A stretch of 24,453 nt of DNA from Methylovulum sp. Its GTDB lineage: Bacteria > Pseudomonadota > Gammaproteobacteria > Methylococcales > Methylomonadaceae. How positions within the stretch are numbered: position 1 is the first letter of the stretch; every line of letters begins with the position of its first letter. The translations under genes were made by a program, and so were the position numbers. Positions 22,446-24,453 of the stretch are shown piece after piece. Below the pieces are notes generated by a model, which was not told the origin of the DNA, searched no databases, and saw only the letters and a list, made by a program, of their open reading frames with translations. The stretch is taken from assembly GCA_028713595.1 (NCBI GenBank), contig JAQTNZ010000002.1, forward strand, positions 1-24,453, in the 5' to 3' direction.

Positions 22446-23883
22446 AAAAACTAAAAATCACTTTGAACTTCTGTACGATATGTTGTTGGATGCCATCCCT
22501 TCTTCCGTCCTGATGGTCGATGAAAAATTACATGTAGTATCCGTCAACCGCAATTTTTTGTTAAAAAGCCAGCGTAACAAAGCCAATACCTTAGGCCGTC
22601 CGTTATCGGAAGTGTTCCCGACCATTATTTTAGAAAATACCGGCATTGAAGAGCGCATCCGCAATGTGTTCCGTAGCGGCTTACCCATTAATGCCCAAAA
22701 AATGACGTATCGCGCCCCAGGTGTGCCGATCCGCATTTATTATTACTCCATCTTACCCATCCCTATCAACCAAATCATGCTGCTCATGGAAGATGTCACC
22801 GAGCAAGTCCGGCTTTCCGAAGAAGTCCGCCGGGTTGAGCGGCATCTGGCTTCGGTGGTGGAAAGCGCCAGCGACATTGTGTTGTCCACGGATATTGAGG
22901 GGCGCATATTGACCTGGAATTCAGCGGCGGAAAAACTGTCCGGTTTGAGCTCGCATGAAGTTCATGGGCAATATTTTTATGAGTTTTGCGATATTAACCA
23001 AAAGCAGGCGGTGCGGTTTATTTTTAAGCGCATGAAGAACAGCAACGAATCACATACCACTGAATTTCATTTGCTGACCGCCAATAACTGCGGCAGCATA
23101 TTAATCTCCTGGGTATTTTCACCCATGAAGGATGATTATGGGCAAACGGTGGGGACGGTGGTGGTGGGGCGTGATTTGGCCGAACGGCGCAAGCTGGAGT
23201 TGCAATTGCGCCAATCCCAAAAATTGACGGCGCTGGGGGTGATGGCGGGTGGCATCGCCCATGAAATCCGCAATCCGCTGGCGGTCTGTTCATCGGCGGC
23301 GCAGTTTTTGGTGGAAAACAATATCACCGCCGAATTTCACCGGGAATGTTCACGGAAAATACAAACCAATATCCAGAAAGCCTCGGCGATCATCGAAAAT
23401 TTGCTACGCTTCGCCCGCTCTTCTTTAGACACCGAAATGGTGGAGGTGGATCTGGTCCATGTGCTGAAAGAAACCATCGAACTGATTGCCAACCAAGCGA
23501 AAGTACAAAAAATTCAGATTCTCTTGCCGTTGCAAAAAGAACATATTTTGGTTTCCGGGGTGTCAGGTTTGTTGCAACAGGTCTTCATGAACGTTTTTCT
23601 TAACGCCATCAATGCCATGCCAGAGGGCGGCCAGCTGAGCATTGCCTTCCATACCTTTGAAGACCGGGTGGTCGTGCGCGTTTCTGATACGGGGTTTGGT
23701 ATCCCACCGGGCGAATTGGATAAAATTTTCGACCCCTTCCATACCTCTTCGCCCGTAGGGCAAGGCACTGGCTTAGGCCTATCCATTTGCTACAGCATTA
23801 TCCAACAACATCTAGGTTCCATCCAAGCGGAGAGCCGCTATGGTGAAGGCGCCACGATCATCGTCACCCTACCGCTCCTGTAA
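22423..23883 (+). CDS. gvrB: Cytoplasmic PAS-type sensor histidine kinase GvrB
   Basis: The 486 residues contain two PAS-like sensor domains (about 15-125 and 137-260), a HisKA dimerisation domain with phospho-acceptor H280 in GGIAHEIRNPLAV, and a HATPase domain with N-box NVFLNAINAMPEGG, G1 DTGFGIPPGE and G2 GTGLGLSICYS. The architecture is like NtrB/AtoS-type kinases that pair with sigma-54 activators. There is no membrane segment, so it senses an internal signal; the PAS ligand is unknown. It overlaps the previous gene by 23 bases and is followed 4 bases later by gvrC. GvrA is the likely partner, by domain type and cluster membership. Confidence 0.93.
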   Translation: MIPDNPFKKTKNHFELLYDMLLDAIPSSVLMVDEKLHVVSVNRNFLLKSQRNKANTLGRPLSEVFPTIILENTGIEERIRNVFRSGLPINAQKMTYRAPGVPIRIYYYSILPIPINQIMLLMEDVTEQVRLSEEVRRVERHLASVVESASDIVLSTDIEGRILTWNSAAEKLSGLSSHEVHGQYFYEFCDINQKQAVRFIFKRMKNSNESHTTEFHLLTANNCGSILISWVFSPMKDDYGQTVGTVVVGRDLAERRKLELQLRQSQKLTALGVMAGGIAHEIRNPLAVCSSAAQFLVENNITAEFHRECSRKIQTNIQKASAIIENLLRFARSSLDTEMVEVDLVHVLKETIELIANQAKVQKIQILLPLQKEHILVSGVSGLLQQVFMNVFLNAINAMPEGGQLSIAFHTFEDRVVVRVSDTGFGIPPGELDKIFDPFHTSSPVGQGTGLGLSICYSIIQQHLGSIQAESRYGEGATIIVTLPLL

Positions 23884-23887
23884 GGCC

Positions 23888-24271
23888 ATGAACCTACCTA
23901 TCCTAATCGTTGATGACGAACCTGACATGTGTTGGGCCATCTCCCATATCATTGAATCACAGGGACTGCACGTCATCACGGCTTACAGTGGTGAAGACGC
24001 TTGTTTTAAGCTGACCCACGGTGAATTTTCAATGGTGTTCTTAGATGCCAAACTGCCCGACATGGACGGCTTGGAAGTGGCCCGCCGCGCAAGTGTGCTG
24101 GTGCAGGAAAAGCCGCGCGTGGTGCTGGTTTCCGGTTATCATTATTATGATGACCCGGTAGTCCGCCATGCCATGGTTGAAGGCATTATCTGCGACTTTT
24201 TAGCCAAGCCGTTCACCAACAAACAATTGCTGAGGACACTGGGGTACAGTACAGATATAGCTAAAGCATGA
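23888..24271 (+). CDS. gvrC: Single-domain response regulator GvrC
   Basis: The 127 residues are a lone receiver domain without an output domain: LIVDDEPDMC with acidic pair D9-D10, phospho-acceptor D53 in MVFLDAKLPDMDG, VLVSGYHYYDD with the conserved Ser, and FLAKPFTNKQLL with the Lys. ATG 23888 is 4 bases after the gvrB stop and the start is weakly supported by AAGG; a longer open frame upstream lies within gvrB. It may act as a phosphate sink or relay competing with GvrA for GvrB phosphate. It is the last gene of the cluster. Confidence 0.9.
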   Translation: MNLPILIVDDEPDMCWAISHIIESQGLHVITAYSGEDACFKLTHGEFSMVFLDAKLPDMDGLEVARRASVLVQEKPRVVLVSGYHYYDDPVVRHAMVEGIICDFLAKPFTNKQLLRTLGYSTDIAKA

Positions 24272-24284
24272 CAAATTGATTACG

Positions 24285-24311
24285 ATATCCAACTTTTCAA
24301 GGATTGGATAT
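24285..24311 (+). terminator. Candidate terminator of the gvr operon
   Basis: ATATCCAA (24285-24292) pairs with TTGGATAT (24304-24311) across 11 bases, starting 13 bases after the gvrC stop. A TTTAAGGTTTTT stretch follows. The stem is AT-rich, so a weak terminator. Confidence 0.45.
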
Positions 24312-24343
24312 GTTTAAGGTTTTTATCTCTGTACATGACAAAA

Positions 24344-24416
24344 AAAGTTCGTTGAAAATATGGCAAAATACTGACAATTGCGAAATGGAACAAGATGACA
24401 CACTTCAACGAACTTT
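24344..24416. repeat. 13-bp inverted repeat across the transposase start
   Basis: AAAGTTCGTTGAA (24344-24356) and TTCAACGAACTTT (24404-24416) are perfect inverse copies; the second arm is inside codons 4-8 of the transposase. In a transcript reading in from outside they would fold, placing the start codon and ribosome-binding site in the loop. IS10 and IS50 use comparable fold-back structures to damp transposase made by read-through (known for those elements; inferred here). Confidence 0.6.
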
Positions 24417-24453
24417 CTGCTATGTTAAACCAACACTTTCATTGGAACAAGGC
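24395..24453 (+). CDS. IS4-like transposase (N-terminus only, runs off the window)
   Basis: The last 59 bases encode MTHFNELSAMLNQHFHWNKA. The pattern of a short leucine-rich helix followed by HFxWNKA is how many IS4-family transposases of proteobacteria begin. GGA lies 7 bases before the ATG. The insertion sequence's left terminal repeat should lie somewhere in 24272-24394 but its exact edge cannot be placed without the other end. It marks the right border of the gvp cluster. Confidence 0.6.
   Translation, partial: MTHFNELSAMLNQHFHWNK

Overview
The window carries a complete gas-vesicle (gvp) gene cluster, about 16 kb long (8197-24271), inserted between ordinary chromosomal genes. RelA with its EFDD motif, TruA, a Kef-type antiporter and a PrsR-like regulator (PEP-CTERM/exosortase type) at the left edge suggest a gammaproteobacterium. 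A Methylococcales-like methanotroph would fit the gene mix and the intergenic repeats, but nothing in the window proves that assignment.

Left flank (1-7774): the N-terminus of a PrsR-like response regulator and an asparagine-synthetase-like protein lacking its glutaminase cysteine lie on the minus strand. They are followed by relA (+), truA (-), a CPA2/Kef-type cation:proton antiporter with a C-terminal nucleotide-binding domain (+), and a stand-alone NrdJb-like C-terminal part of class II ribonucleotide reductase (+).

Control region (7775-8296): a 522-bp gap holds a repeat-like hairpin, a symmetrical 40-bp two-part palindrome and a near-consensus sigma-54 promoter (TTGGCGCGGTGTTTGCT, 8197-8213) just ahead of gvpA. 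This matches the NtrC-type sigma-54 activator (gvrA), sensor kinase (gvrB) and single-domain receiver (gvrC) encoded in the cluster.

Structural and assembly half (8297-16236): gvpA; gvpC with 33-residue repeats and an apparent frameshift at a run of ten A; gvpN; two small basic helical proteins; a GvpF/L protein; gvpG; a tandem ArsA/GET3-like ATPase; a second small GvpA-family protein; gvpK; a TPR-like protein; a GvpJ-type protein; and a 194-residue protein of unknown function. Most genes are tightly packed or overlapping.

Second half (16901-24271): after a 664-bp gap with no gene come gvrA, an Hsp20 protein (gvpH), a Cdc48/VAT-like double-AAA+ ATPase (gvpZ), two more GvpF/L proteins, gvrB and gvrC, probably one transcript because most junctions are ATGA overlaps or gaps of a few bases. 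The order closely resembles what I recall of the Serratia sp. ATCC 39006 gvp/gvr cluster. The last 59 bases are the start of an IS4-like transposase.

Working model: GvpA and its paralogues build the shell, GvpC stiffens it, and GvpF/G/K/J/N nucleate and extend it. An unusually large protein-handling set (tandem GET3-like ATPase, Hsp20, Cdc48-like ATPase, TPR protein, GvpN) may keep the very hydrophobic GvpA subunits soluble. The Gvr proteins would switch the operon through sigma-54.
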